Of a stretch of 45,782 nt of DNA, positions 8,524 to 17,893 are shown in pieces; position 1 is the stretch's first letter, and each line of letters begins with the position of its first letter. The notes under the pieces are model-generated. The model saw nothing but the letters and a program-made list of their open reading frames with translations, was not told the DNA's origin and ran no database searches. Made by a program: the position numbers and the translations under genes. The DNA comes from a virus. The DNA lies in IMG/VR virus record IMGVR_UViG_3300009499_000015, positions 1 to 45,782 of that record. One strand, given 5' to 3'.

Positions 8524-9315
8524 ATGCCATTGCCAAAAGGACATATTCCTTGGAATAAGAATAGAATTAAAAGAATCTGCAAAGTTTGTAAAAAAGAATT
8601 TTTTGTTAATCTTTTCCGTGTTAAAGCAGGAAAAGATAAACATTGTTCTCGGAAATGTCTTGGTATCGCAAGAAAAAAGATGATAAATGGAAAGAAAAAT
8701 CCAATGTATGATAAACATTATTCGAGAAAACCTTGGTCTAAATATTCTGATGATTTTCAAAATAAATGTGTTCAAAAATATCTTCAAGGAGAAAGCTCTA
8801 TTAAAATTGCTTCTCAAGTAAATTGTTGTTATGCTCTTATTTTGAAATGGGTTAGAAAACGAAAAGGAGAAAAATTTATTCGTGGCAGTCCTAAAGACCC
8901 TCAACCATTTATTGATAAACTTACAGAGATTGAAAAAGCTTATATCACTGGCTTGATTGATGGAGAAGGTTCTATTTATATAAGTCTTCGTGCTCACCCA
9001 AATGGAAACCGAATTTATTGTTTTTATGTATCTGTTGTAAATACATATAAAGAAATAATTGAATATTTGAAAAATAAACTTAATGGAAGTATACAATATA
9101 GAAAAGCAAGAGATATTAAAAATAAAGACCTTTGGAGATGGGCTATAGGAGGAGTGGGAACAATAAAAATTATTGAAGCACTTTTTCCTTATTTCATTAT
9201 TAAAAAAGAACAGGCAAAGATTATTTTGCAATTTCATAAAGAACAGTTTAGTTCTTCGAAACGCAAATTCGAGCTTTGGCAGAAAATGCGATTCCTTAAT
9301 AAAAAAGGGAAATAA
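8524..9315 (+). CDS. LAGLIDADG homing endonuclease with zinc-finger, NUMOD3-like and HTH segments
   Basis: 263 aa on the strand opposite to the late operon. The N-terminus has paired cysteines (C19, C22, C41, C45) as in a small zinc ribbon. Next comes a NUMOD3-like NGKKNPMYDKH segment (55-65), then a helix-turn-helix (about 75-112), then a single LAGLIDADG motif YITGLIDGEGS (140-150) with the catalytic acidic residue E148. A single motif implies it works as a homodimer, cutting a long DNA site. A strong GAGGAGG site precedes ATG. It occupies the only large gap in the tail module, so it is a free-standing intergenic invader. Its codons never include TTA, CTA or TCA, leaving the opposite strand open throughout. 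Confidence 0.85.
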   Translation: MPLPKGHIPWNKNRIKRICKVCKKEFFVNLFRVKAGKDKHCSRKCLGIARKKMINGKKNPMYDKHYSRKPWSKYSDDFQNKCVQKYLQGESSIKIASQVNCCYALILKWVRKRKGEKFIRGSPKDPQPFIDKLTEIEKAYITGLIDGEGSIYISLRAHPNGNRIYCFYVSVVNTYKEIIEYLKNKLNGSIQYRKARDIKNKDLWRWAIGGVGTIKIIEALFPYFIIKKEQAKIILQFHKEQFSSSKRKFELWQKMRFLNKKGK

Positions 9316-9342
9316 AAATTTCATATCTATTTTCTCCTATCT

Positions 9343-12300
9343 TTAGGGTTCAGACCAACCTGGTGATTTTTGGAAACCCGCATCGATGCGATAAAGTTCA
9401 AATGGTTCATTCTCACCGCTATTAGAAATTCTAAACTTGAAGAACTTCGCCCGTGCGGTCGCTGGGATGTGGCGTTCGTCAGGCACTATCCCAATCTTTG
9501 ACGGAGGTTCACAGGCAGAACCGCATAACCAGATGTCGTAACTTTCTACGGATTCGTTCAAATTCATTATGTACTCAAGTTTCAAAGGATATGCCCCTAC
9601 TCTTTTACAAACAGTCCAAATCTTCCTCAATGTCTTATCTTTATATGGAATCCCCAAATCATAATCTTTTGACTGCCAGTAAGAATTTATCGGTTGCAAG
9701 TCATCTGAATATCCTATATCCTGTTCGTAAAGCCAACTACCATTTGCTGTCGTTGTTGAACTTCCAGTATAAAACTTCTCATTATAGATAATCGCCGAAC
9801 TTGCCTTAATATCATTTTTAGTCCAAGCACCATCTTTATTGAGAACTAAATCAATATCGTTTACATCCGAACCTGAAGTCATAGCGAATAGATGGTATCT
9901 GTCATCGTAAACTACTGAAGCAGGACTTGAACCTGAAAATGCACCAGCCCACCAGTAAACAGATACATCATCAATGACAGGAGTTTTACTGCCATCAGTA
10001 GTATTTAGAGTAGCCTTCCATTGAACGAAACGATTAACTACTGCAGGAATTAAACCACCGGGAACGACATCATACCAACTTGTGCCATCAATCGCACCTG
10101 ACCAAGTAGAAGAACGAACTTGATAACTTATTGTCTGATTATTTAGAATAGAATTTACTGTGAAATTTCCCCAGAAAGTTATCGCAGTCCCACAATCGTG
10201 AACTTGTGAAATAAAACTACCAGTTGGAGATGTGTAATACTCAATTTTTACATCATAAACTATTGGATTTATTGCACCATCATTTGAAGTTAAAACTATG
10301 TCATATTGAATTTTATCGCCAACAGATAAATTTATTTCATCTCCGTTTGTTACTGTTACCCAACTACTCCAACCAGTACCTGAATATTTTCTTACTTTGA
10401 GAATATAATTTTGCCCTGAAAGATGAGACTCATAAAATTTACCAAAAAGAGAACCCGAATCTATAGTTTTCTCTTGGGAACGAAAATGTCCAGTTGTCCA
10501 TTTTTCTCTCCAAGATTGAAGTTCACAAATTCTGTAATAGTAATAACCATCCGTGTTACAAGGACTAACCCAACGAATTCGAAGTTTAGATACATTCTCC
10601 AATGATAACCCATCCCAAGTTTCTGTCCAAGCAGACCTCCACGCATCTCTATAATCTTTTTTGGGAGCATAACACTTTAATGTCGTACTACTATAAGTAA
10701 CCCAAGCTCCATTATAATATTCTAAATATACAGTCATATCACCACCAGTAACAAGTTTATAATCTGATGGGTGATAAGCCCAAAGATTTATAGATAGTTT
10801 CCTTATAAATTCTGCACCGTCAAGCGTAACAGTATAATATTGAGTTCCTATATCTGGACCTCGGTAATAAGCATAAGTGTTTACATCATCATCGACTCCT
10901 TTTGAATTGTCAGAAAAGCCCAATGCGGGTCGTGTTCGACAAATATTACTTGTATCATCAATCCTTGTGTTTAGTTTTATCTCATTACTACTCGTATCGA
11001 TATTATCTTTTATAAGCCCAGCACCAAAATGAGCAGTAGTCGTTTCTTCCCAAGTAGTCGATGGCAATGCTAATCTTAAAGTTCCTAAAACTGTTGTCGT
11101 ATCTATATTTGTAGAAGTTCCTTCAAAAAAGTTAGTTTCCAACCAAGAATAAGAAGAAGCAAAAGTTGCCTGTTTCAAATCCTCAATAGTATTCTCAATC
11201 TTATCGCCAACAGGAATTACTGCTACTCCATTAGTAGCGTAGACATTATCTTTTCCAAGAAAGAGTTGAACCGTATATCCTTTAAGTCTGAAGTTCTGAA
11301 TAGACCGATAATTAATACAGCCGACTTCTGAAGAGAGATTTACAAGAGAGGGAACAAAATAGACATCTTCTTCAGTACTGACTTGCACTCCGATAACCTT
11401 CCAAACTGAATTAGTCTTATAGACAATAACTGAACCCTGCAACTTTCCTAATCCTGTTATCTCTCCTTCGCCAGGGATATAAACCCAATCCCAAGTAGTA
11501 TCATCTGCTAAATCAGAATAATAAAGTCTGTTTGGATAACCAACTGGATAACCAACCCAGAGTCTATATCCTTCTTCAATTATGAATCTTCCTCTGGGAA
11601 CTGTTGTAACAGCAGCGCAAGAGTCATAGGCAGTAAACTTTTGGGCCCAAGTAGAACCATCTACGCAATAGGCAGAATCTCCTATATTAGCCCAGTTGAC
11701 ATCATAGGTTGTAGACATTCCAGATTTAACAGAAACAAAAGTCCCTGCATCATCTGAACCCCAAATAGTTCCGCTTGAAACCGCCCACATATATTCAGAG
11801 GCATCGGATTTTTTCAACCTATGTAAACTTGTGATTGGGTAATCGAAAAGAGAGGTCGGAGTTGAATACCAGTAAATCGTAACATTGTTAACTACTGGAG
11901 TTTGACTGCCTGTTGAGGTTAAAGTAGAAATCCATTGAGCATAACGATTGACTGGAGCAGTGATATTATTTCCAGAAACGACATTATACCAAGTAGCACT
12001 TGCTAATCCGCCTGAATAAGAGGAAGTCCTGACTGCGTAGGTTATCGTCTGTCCATTGAGAGTATCATTCGCTTCTAATCTTCCCCATTGAAATACATCG
12101 GTACAGTCGTAAGATTGAGAAGTTAAACTACTTGGTACTTTTCCATTTATTGTTACATCGTAAACTACTGGTGTTGCATTACCACTTGCATTTAAAACTG
12201 ACTTCCATTGAACATATCGATTTAAGGTAACCGAGGGAGTAGTATTATTCGTTACTGCTATCCAACCAGTAGGACTGGACATATCACTACTGGAAGAAGT

Positions 12301-13314
12301 TTGAATATACCAATCAATCGTTTGTTCGTTTAAATCTTGTGTTGCTTCAAATGTTCCCCACGCTGTTGGTATTGCCCCTAAATCGCCTATTTGAGAAATT
12401 AAATTAGAAGAAGATTGATAATGTTGCTCGTAGATTTTAAATAAAGTATCTACGCCTGTAAAATGAGAAGTTCCATAATAAAGATTTCCGTTTGCATAAG
12501 TTGGGTCAGTTTCATCAACGCCCCAACGGTGCTGGTTGCTCTCGTCGTCAAACAGACCCCATGCAAAATAAATCCAATATCTTGTATTTGCTATTAAATT
12601 TGTATCTGTTATATTTGCTATTTCCCAATCATAACTTGTTCCAACATCAGAAGCAGATATGGTAGTATTTGCTAATGTATCTCCAGGGGAATTATTATTA
12701 TCCGCTTTTAGATAGACTTTCAAAGATTCAGGAGGCGAGCCAACCTTTTTAATATAAACCTCAATCTTTGTGCAGATACAATCTATAGAGGGTTTAAAAG
12801 ATTGTGCCACGGTTTTCAACATATTGGTTCTATGGTTATCACAACCAGTTGTATATTCTTGTTGCACCGCCTCTGTCGTTAATGCAACCCTAAATGTCCC
12901 ACTTGTTGTTGAAGTATCTATATTTACCAAAGTTCCAGAAGCAAAATCGGAAGCAGAAGTTTGAGTCCAATAGGAAGTCTCTAAGCAGAAAGTATCTACT
13001 ACTGTCGTTGTATCTATGTTTACGAGAGTTCCTGCATTAAAATCTGATGTAGTTGATTGAAGCCAAGAGTTTGAAGTCGTGCCTGTGGAGTTTGCTTTGG
13101 TATAACCTTTCCTTTTCGATATACCTTGCTCGATTTCGTCGATGTAAATGTTTAGAGAATCCGTGCATTCGTTGTCGGCGAGTTTCCAAGACTGGACATC
13201 TGAATTCAGACCTCCGCTAAAATCCTCGATACGAAGCCAGTGAAGTTCGCCTTGTGCAAAGACTAAACTCGGGATAAGAAGTAAAAGAAATAGTATTAGT
13301 CTTATCTTCTTCAT
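9343..13314 (-). CDS. Large tail/DNA-stabilisation protein with signal peptide and internal repeats
   Basis: 1323 aa. After a Sec signal peptide (KKIRLILFLLLLIPSLVFA, cleavage before QG) comes a DFSGGLNSDV...N-I-Y-I-D segment resembling the N-terminus of P22 gp10-like/tail-tubular-B-like proteins that plug the portal. The body carries repeated modules. At least three copies of about 90 aa have the pattern IS-Q-x-x-D...W-G-x-F/L...NxQTI...W..V...NR-x-x-QWK-x-x-L...TPVV-x-x-V-x-x. Several shorter F-x-x-GT-x-x-NIDTTT copies also occur. The repeats suggest beta-sandwich binding modules added to a stabilisation core. A signal peptide on such a protein is highly unusual. It ends 27 bp from the homing endonuclease, which is convergent. 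Confidence 0.6.
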   Translation of the reverse strand: MKKIRLILFLLLLIPSLVFAQGELHWLRIEDFSGGLNSDVQSWKLADNECTDSLNIYIDEIEQGISKRKGYTKANSTGTTSNSWLQSTTSDFNAGTLVNIDTTTVVDTFCLETSYWTQTSASDFASGTLVNIDTSTTSGTFRVALTTEAVQQEYTTGCDNHRTNMLKTVAQSFKPSIDCICTKIEVYIKKVGSPPESLKVYLKADNNNSPGDTLANTTISASDVGTSYDWEIANITDTNLIANTRYWIYFAWGLFDDESNQHRWGVDETDPTYANGNLYYGTSHFTGVDTLFKIYEQHYQSSSNLISQIGDLGAIPTAWGTFEATQDLNEQTIDWYIQTSSSSDMSSPTGWIAVTNNTTPSVTLNRYVQWKSVLNASGNATPVVYDVTINGKVPSSLTSQSYDCTDVFQWGRLEANDTLNGQTITYAVRTSSYSGGLASATWYNVVSGNNITAPVNRYAQWISTLTSTGSQTPVVNNVTIYWYSTPTSLFDYPITSLHRLKKSDASEYMWAVSSGTIWGSDDAGTFVSVKSGMSTTYDVNWANIGDSAYCVDGSTWAQKFTAYDSCAAVTTVPRGRFIIEEGYRLWVGYPVGYPNRLYYSDLADDTTWDWVYIPGEGEITGLGKLQGSVIVYKTNSVWKVIGVQVSTEEDVYFVPSLVNLSSEVGCINYRSIQNFRLKGYTVQLFLGKDNVYATNGVAVIPVGDKIENTIEDLKQATFASSYSWLETNFFEGTSTNIDTTTVLGTLRLALPSTTWEETTTAHFGAGLIKDNIDTSSNEIKLNTRIDDTSNICRTRPALGFSDNSKGVDDDVNTYAYYRGPDIGTQYYTVTLDGAEFIRKLSINLWAYHPSDYKLVTGGDMTVYLEYYNGAWVTYSSTTLKCYAPKKDYRDAWRSAWTETWDGLSLENVSKLRIRWVSPCNTDGYYYYRICELQSWREKWTTGHFRSQEKTIDSGSLFGKFYESHLSGQNYILKVRKYSGTGWSSWVTVTNGDEINLSVGDKIQYDIVLTSNDGAINPIVYDVKIEYYTSPTGSFISQVHDCGTAITFWGNFTVNSILNNQTISYQVRSSTWSGAIDGTSWYDVVPGGLIPAVVNRFVQWKATLNTTDGSKTPVIDDVSVYWWAGAFSGSSPASVVYDDRYHLFAMTSGSDVNDIDLVLNKDGAWTKNDIKASSAIIYNEKFYTGSSTTTANGSWLYEQDIGYSDDLQPINSYWQSKDYDLGIPYKDKTLRKIWTVCKRVGAYPLKLEYIMNLNESVESYDIWLCGSACEPPSKIGIVPDERHIPATARAKFFKFRISNSGENEPFELYRIDAGFQKSPGWSEP

Positions 13315-13321
13315 AAATCTC

Positions 13322-14014
13322 CTACGGGGGATTGAGACCGACCCCGCCTCTCGGTTTGATATACGAAACTTTGCCCTTCACAATAATCTCTGGTTCTGCT
13401 TTCATAAATGCTAAACCTTCTTTCCACATAACCCATAACCTATCCCACGACGCAAATTCTCGGTCTTCCGCTTTAGCCCGCAACACGCAAAAATCCTTAA
13501 TGTAGTCCCAACATTTCTGCGATAGTTCAGGTATCTGGGAATCACTTGTGAAATCTACAAGAGGAAGACAGGAGTAAACTATCCATACGCCATTTGCAGA
13601 TAGCCACGAAGCCGAGGGTGAAGGCACGAAGCCAAGAGTTCCGCCCGGACCCACATAAAACTTTGTCGGAGTTCCGCTTGTTTGCCCTCGCCAATTACTC
13701 AAATCCCTGTCCATCTCACGAGGCATAGTAGGTTCTAATGCCTTCTTACTTGTGCTTGTTCCTGCATAGATACTAAATATCGCAAGGACTTCAGTATTAG
13801 GAATAATAGTCGCCAAGCTTTGCTCGATTGTATCTGCGTTCATCAGGGAAGCGATGTTATTCGTCTGCTTTTGTAAACAATCTGTTCGCCGAGCAATTTC
13901 TCTCTGCCCTTCTGAAGCCCAACCGCGCATCATTGCTTTTGTAAAATGACCAGGGAAGACTGGATCCTTCAAATCAATTTTTGCTTGAGTGATAATATCG
14001 CCTACATTCTCCAC
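13322..14014 (-). CDS. Head-tail adaptor-like protein (P22 gp4/gp6-like)
   Basis: 230 aa from a GTG start with an ideal AGGAGG site. Helical N-terminus (MRGWASEGQREIARRTD), central beta block (TPTKFYVGPGGTLGFVPSP) and helical C-terminus match the family of short-tailed-phage proteins placed between capsid and tail genes. It lies just upstream of the stabilisation protein, the expected order for an adaptor that docks under the portal. No signal peptide. Confidence 0.55.
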   Translation of the reverse strand: MENVGDIITQAKIDLKDPVFPGHFTKAMMRGWASEGQREIARRTDCLQKQTNNIASLMNADTIEQSLATIIPNTEVLAIFSIYAGTSTSKKALEPTMPREMDRDLSNWRGQTSGTPTKFYVGPGGTLGFVPSPSASWLSANGVWIVYSCLPLVDFTSDSQIPELSQKCWDYIKDFCVLRAKAEDREFASWDRLWVMWKEGLAFMKAEPEIIVKGKVSYIKPRGGVGLNPP

Positions 14015-14024
14015 GATTACCTCC

Positions 14025-14354
14025 TTACTGAATCAATTTCTTAACTACAAATAAAACCGTAACCGTTAGGAATCCCCCTCCAAGACTTACAACCATTAGC
14101 CAAAGAAGAGCCCTTTGTAAACTCTTTCGCCACGAGGTATTCTCTGCCACTTCCTTTTTTAAGGGAGTAAATTTTTCAGTAATGCAAAGGTGTAGACTAT
14201 TCAGATTTTCCCATATCTTACTTACAGTGGCAGAAATTCCATTATCTATCCTCTCTTTAATATGTTGAATATCTTTTCCTATTTCTGCCATCTTAATCTC
14301 AACCTTGTCCTGCCTATCTTCTACCTTTTGAACCTTTTCTTCCAACTCAGGCAT
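14025..14354 (-). CDS. Coiled-coil protein with C-terminal membrane anchor
   Basis: 109 aa. Residues 3-60 are a heptad-rich coiled coil (LEEKVQKVEDRQDKVEIK), then a single transmembrane helix near 83-103 (ALLWLMVVSLGGGFLTVTV) with a short basic tail. The topology resembles XhlA-like haemolysin/holin-associated proteins, usually next to lysis genes, though here it sits inside the structural module. It may be an additional holin-like or anchoring protein. Confidence 0.5.
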   Translation of the reverse strand: MPELEEKVQKVEDRQDKVEIKMAEIGKDIQHIKERIDNGISATVSKIWENLNSLHLCITEKFTPLKKEVAENTSWRKSLQRALLWLMVVSLGGGFLTVTVLFVVKKLIQ

Positions 14355-14365
14355 TTTTATTCCTC

Positions 14366-15451
14366 CTATTCAAGAATCAGAATTTGCGATTGAACCTTCG
14401 GTGCTTCTGGCGGTGCTCCTGTCGTAACAATATAATCCGCCCCAATATCCCAATGAACCCTTGTGTCTTTATCATAATCATCTGTAAATGTCGCCGATAA
14501 ATCTACACCAGTTTGATAGCAAGGAGAAGCATTATCAGTTATATGAAAATCATCTCCTGCCTCATCCACATATAATGGGTCTCCTTCTTGACTATTAGCA
14601 TCTTGGCTTGATGCTGTTTGCCAATCGGATAAGGCAGAACAATTTGTTGCACCCCAAACTCCAGTATAAGTCCCAGCATCTTTGAACCAATCATTATAAT
14701 CAGATACAAGTCCTGTCTGCGAATTAGCCTGAATATTTATTTGAGATGGACTATTATTGTGACTGATATTATTCTTAACAGTTGCATAACTTGAAGTAGC
14801 CTGAAGATAAATGCCAGTCAAAGTGCATCCATAAATAACATTGTTATATATCTCCAGATATCTTGCATTATGGACATTTATTCCTACCAATGTGTTATAG
14901 ATAATATTATTTATTATCTTGATATAGGCATTTATTGCAGAAGCATTATAACTTGAAATTCCAATGTTGCCATCGTGAACTATACATCTCTGAATTGTTA
15001 TATAAGTCGCACCAACTTCCCATTGAATATCTGCCCCGCCTGCATCTCGTTTTGCTTCAAAATCCTGAATTGTAATATAGCTTTTGACCTGTATCCCCAA
15101 ACAGCGATTTCTCGTATCTTCCCCATCCACTATCGGTCTTGTTGCCCCATCTCCGCTATCATTTTCTACATCGCCATCGTAGATTATCCTATTATCATCA
15201 TCAGTTCCTGCGTAAGTATCTATATCAACCTGTTCTGCATAAGTTCCTGCTGCCACGTGAATAGTTATAGGCGTTCCGCTGGCAGGATTAGCATTGTCAG
15301 CGGCGTGTTGAATGGTCAACCAAGCGTCGGCCCAACTCGTTCCACCATTGCCATCGTTGCCTGATTTTCTGACATATTTATGTTGTTCTGCCGCTTCAAT
15401 ATGGCATACAATCAAAAAAAGTAATGAAATAACAAGAAGCCACTTTTTCAT
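14366..15451 (-). CDS. Secreted right-handed beta-helix protein
   Basis: 361 aa. A Sec signal peptide (KKWLLVISLLFLIVCHIEA) is followed by KYVRKSGNDGNGGTSWADAW, the classic start of pectate-lyase-like parallel beta-helix proteins. About 200 residues of beta-helix coils follow, with recurrent IT-x-Q and NNI-x-YN turns. Such folds occur in phage tailspikes and in carbohydrate-active enzymes. No catalytic residues can be assigned by eye. The start overlaps the upstream gene by ATGA. A tailspike-like role at the cell surface or in the virion is inferred. Confidence 0.65.
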   Translation of the reverse strand: MKKWLLVISLLFLIVCHIEAAEQHKYVRKSGNDGNGGTSWADAWLTIQHAADNANPASGTPITIHVAAGTYAEQVDIDTYAGTDDDNRIIYDGDVENDSGDGATRPIVDGEDTRNRCLGIQVKSYITIQDFEAKRDAGGADIQWEVGATYITIQRCIVHDGNIGISSYNASAINAYIKIINNIIYNTLVGINVHNARYLEIYNNVIYGCTLTGIYLQATSSYATVKNNISHNNSPSQINIQANSQTGLVSDYNDWFKDAGTYTGVWGATNCSALSDWQTASSQDANSQEGDPLYVDEAGDDFHITDNASPCYQTGVDLSATFTDDYDKDTRVHWDIGADYIVTTGAPPEAPKVQSQILILE

Positions 15452-15816
15452 TTCGGCACTGCCTTTTCCTTTCCGTAGAGTTCATTTTTTATTTCAAGAA
15501 TGCTTCCCTGATTGTTATGACCCACGCATTTACCATCTCGATAAATTGGCAACCATTGTCTTATTGTATCAACTCTCTTATTTAAGGATTCGCTCTGGTG
15601 AACGTGCCTTGTAACATTCATAATTTTATTATCACTGTTTTTTGTCTCTGCCGAATACTCCTGAATGGTAATCTGTTGGTAATCGGGTTGTTGCCTGATT
15701 TGTTCCAGCAATTTCTCTTCTGGTGTCGGTTCTGGGAAAGGCGGACCTTGTGCTAATACAAAATATGTGGTAAATGTCAATAGCAAAGTCAGAACCAAGC
15801 AAAAAATCTTTTTCAT
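15448..15816 (-). CDS. Small signal-peptide protein of the virion module
   Basis: 122 aa, unrecognised. A Sec signal peptide (KKIFCLVLTLLLTFTTYFVLA, cleavage before QG) is followed by a Pro-rich stretch (GPPFPEPTPEEK) and a short mixed domain. A preceding GGAGGA site supports the start. It is coupled by ATGA to the beta-helix gene, suggesting the two exported proteins work together, perhaps as base and spike. Confidence 0.5.
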   Translation of the reverse strand: MKKIFCLVLTLLLTFTTYFVLAQGPPFPEPTPEEKLLEQIRQQPDYQQITIQEYSAETKNSDNKIMNVTRHVHQSESLNKRVDTIRQWLPIYRDGKCVGHNNQGSILEIKNELYGKEKAVPK

Positions 15817-15825
15817 AAATTCCTC

Positions 15826-16719
15826 CTAATCTTTTGAAATTATCCCTCTTAATGTCAATATCTTCACCGGACCGGATACAGAAGTCGGAACTAAATATAG
15901 ACCATAATTAGCAGGAACAGTATAATCACTGACCGCCCCAGTTGTCCAGGTTGTTGAAGAAACTGTTACATCTCCACTCCATATATCAGTCCCTGCATTA
16001 TGAGGAGAAGCGTATGCTCTCTGCTCTATCATTCCTATAAAATTAGTTCCTCCTGTTGTTATCATAGTAATTGTGGTAATAGTAACAGCAAAACTTCTAA
16101 TAGGGGATATGAGAACAGCATCTGTCCCAAGCCAAGTCGGAGTAGTAATAACAACAGCCCAATCATAAACATCAATCAATTTATTTCCATTTGAAGTTAC
16201 CTGTCCAGATGAGGATAGACTGCCGACCGTGGCATTCCCATCACTATCTATTGAGGCGACTTCTATATTATTCTCATCCATAAATGTAACCTTACTATAA
16301 GGGTCATCAATCATATTAAAAACGAAACTATCAAAAACATCATTAAAACCGCATTTGAAGTTTCCGGCAGGATCATAGAAACCAATAAGACCCATCGTCG
16401 AAGCAAAAAGTTTAAGAGTCTGCGTGCCGTATGGCTTTATAATCAAATCTTCACCAACTGGCGAAGTTATAGTGGATACTATTATTTGAGGAACTGTTAA
16501 ATTCCCTGACATCGTATCGCCAGCTTTGTCAACATAATTTAAGTCATCCAGAGTATCAAGTGCCTTCTGGACATCTGTGTCGGAAGTGGAAAGGTTTACA
16601 TCAAAATTGGAAGTGTTGGCTCTAACCTGCGAGGCTCTTGTCTTGATAGGCCAGACTGGGGCGAGAGCAATGGAAGGAAGGAATAAAATAAGAAATAAAC
16701 TTAAAATAATCTTTCTCAT
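15826..16719 (-). CDS. Signal-peptide fibre-like protein
   Basis: 297 aa. Signal peptide RKIILSLFLILFLPSIALA, then a region with SDTDVQKALDTLDDLNYVDKAGDTMSGNL in two adjoining parts. The DKAGDTMSGNL element is a hallmark of phage tail-fibre shafts. Beta-rich repeats (ATVGSLSSSGQVTSNGN) and a compact C-terminal head follow. It is therefore a short fibre protein by sequence pattern, yet carries an export signal. The start overlaps the upstream stop by ATGA. Confidence 0.6.
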   Translation of the reverse strand: MRKIILSLFLILFLPSIALAPVWPIKTRASQVRANTSNFDVNLSTSDTDVQKALDTLDDLNYVDKAGDTMSGNLTVPQIIVSTITSPVGEDLIIKPYGTQTLKLFASTMGLIGFYDPAGNFKCGFNDVFDSFVFNMIDDPYSKVTFMDENNIEVASIDSDGNATVGSLSSSGQVTSNGNKLIDVYDWAVVITTPTWLGTDAVLISPIRSFAVTITTITMITTGGTNFIGMIEQRAYASPHNAGTDIWSGDVTVSSTTWTTGAVSDYTVPANYGLYLVPTSVSGPVKILTLRGIISKD

Positions 16720-17012
16720 TCTTCAACCTCTAACTTTATCGTGAAGGCTTCGTTTCTACTTGCTTCAGAAATTACACAAGTATAAATTCCCACTACTGCC
16801 AAATGCACCTGCTCAACAAGAGACCCTGCCATTTTTTCACTTTCGTAAATGGGCATACCATCACTATCGTTAATAGTAAGAATAAAAGTAGTACTTGCAG
16901 TAGTAAACTTGCAACGAACTGTTGTTAAAGTTCCTTGGATATAAGGAGCATTACCACTATAAGCATTACCGACAGTTGCACCAGGAATTTTAACAGGGTC
17001 AGTTATTTTCAT
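16716..17012 (-). CDS. Small beta-rich virion-module protein
   Basis: 98 aa, unrecognised and without a signal peptide. Predicted beta-sandwich-like pattern (TTVRCKFTTASTTFILTIND, then VEQVHLAVVGIYTC). ATGA overlap with the next gene. Its place between fibre-like genes suggests a small decoration or fibre accessory protein. Confidence 0.45.
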   Translation of the reverse strand: MKITDPVKIPGATVGNAYSGNAPYIQGTLTTVRCKFTTASTTFILTINDSDGMPIYESEKMAGSLVEQVHLAVVGIYTCVISEASRNEAFTIKLEVEE

Positions 17013-17013
17013 A

Positions 17014-17487
17014 TTAAAGCCCTTGAATAATAGCCGAAAGAGTATCCATAGTATTCTTGACCTCTACGGAATTTGTGTTAAGACTTTTCAATAGAGAAGT
17101 AAGAGTTTCCTTCAACCGAGATTTTGCGAGGGCAATCTTCTTCTCATTCTCTTTTTTCTCTTTCTCAACACTTGCTTTCATCTCCACAATTTCTTCCCTC
17201 ATCTTCCCAATCTCTGCAATGTTCTTGTTATGTAACTCGTTGACTTCTGCATTTCTTTTTTCAATCTTATCGAGTTCTGTTTGAGTTCTCTCTTTGACTC
17301 TGTTAAGTCCACTTGCAATCTTATTTCTCTCCCCTTCCAAATTCTCTATCTCTTTAAGAACTATCCGCTTACGGTCTTTGTGCGTTCGGATGTCCCTGAT
17401 AATACTGCCTTTCTCTTGTCCTAAATTACTAATCTGCATTTCAAGAGATTGCCTCCGAGCAATTAGTTTGTCTGTTCCAACACTCAT
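17014..17487 (-). CDS. Coiled-coil protein
   Basis: 157 aa, almost entirely alpha-helical and charged with heptad-like spacing from residue 10 to 140 (LEMQISNLGQEKGS, then KERTQTELDKIEKRN). Strong GGAGG site. It could be a rod-like linker between exported fibres. No enzymatic motif. Confidence 0.5.
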   Translation of the reverse strand: MSVGTDKLIARRQSLEMQISNLGQEKGSIIRDIRTHKDRKRIVLKEIENLEGERNKIASGLNRVKERTQTELDKIEKRNAEVNELHNKNIAEIGKMREEIVEMKASVEKEKKENEKKIALAKSRLKETLTSLLKSLNTNSVEVKNTMDTLSAIIQGL

Positions 17488-17500
17488 AGTTTCACCTCCA

Positions 17501-17866
17501 TTATTCCATTTCTATAACTCTGACATTTACTGGAACATTCGTGCCAGTTGTAAGTCCATAAATCGGGCCAACATAGCCCTCGAAAAACAACTCTTCACCT
17601 GTTTTGAGAGGATACGCATTTGTTGTTGAATAAGCCACGCTAAAAGCCCCAGAAGTTATAAGAACTGTATAACCACCATAGTTTTTAATCCTTGCACCAG
17701 TTGTCCTATTTCCATTCTGAGCAACAATCTGACTAACAGTAGAAGTGGAAACATCAACCGAAGTATTCTTAAACTTCCAAGAAATGCCAGTAAACTCACC
17801 CGCCCAAAGCAGAACTGCCCCTGCGAGAAGCAAGATAACTATACAAAGAGTAAACCTCTTTTTCAT
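17501..17866 (-). CDS. Small signal-peptide beta protein
   Basis: 121 aa, unrecognised. Sec signal peptide KKRFTLCIVILLLAGAVLLWA followed by a compact beta domain (TGARIKNYGGYTVLITSGAFS, YPLKTGEELFFEG). The start has a GGAGGCAAC site. One of a run of exported proteins in this module. Confidence 0.5.
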   Translation of the reverse strand: MKKRFTLCIVILLLAGAVLLWAGEFTGISWKFKNTSVDVSTSTVSQIVAQNGNRTTGARIKNYGGYTVLITSGAFSVAYSTTNAYPLKTGEELFFEGYVGPIYGLTTGTNVPVNVRVIEME

Positions 17867-17893
17867 AGTTGCCTCCTTATTCAGTTTTTTTAC

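Noticed and set aside
8395-9324. 309-codon open frame on the - strand opposite the homing endonuclease, with an AGGAG-like site
   Set aside because: The product is Phe/Asn-rich low-complexity sequence, exactly codon-aligned antisense to a clear LAGLIDADG gene. Kept only as an observation on antisense openness.
10461-10670. Small ORFs inside the 1323-aa gene on both strands
   Set aside because: Out-of-frame shadows without ribosome sites within a long, continuous repeat protein.
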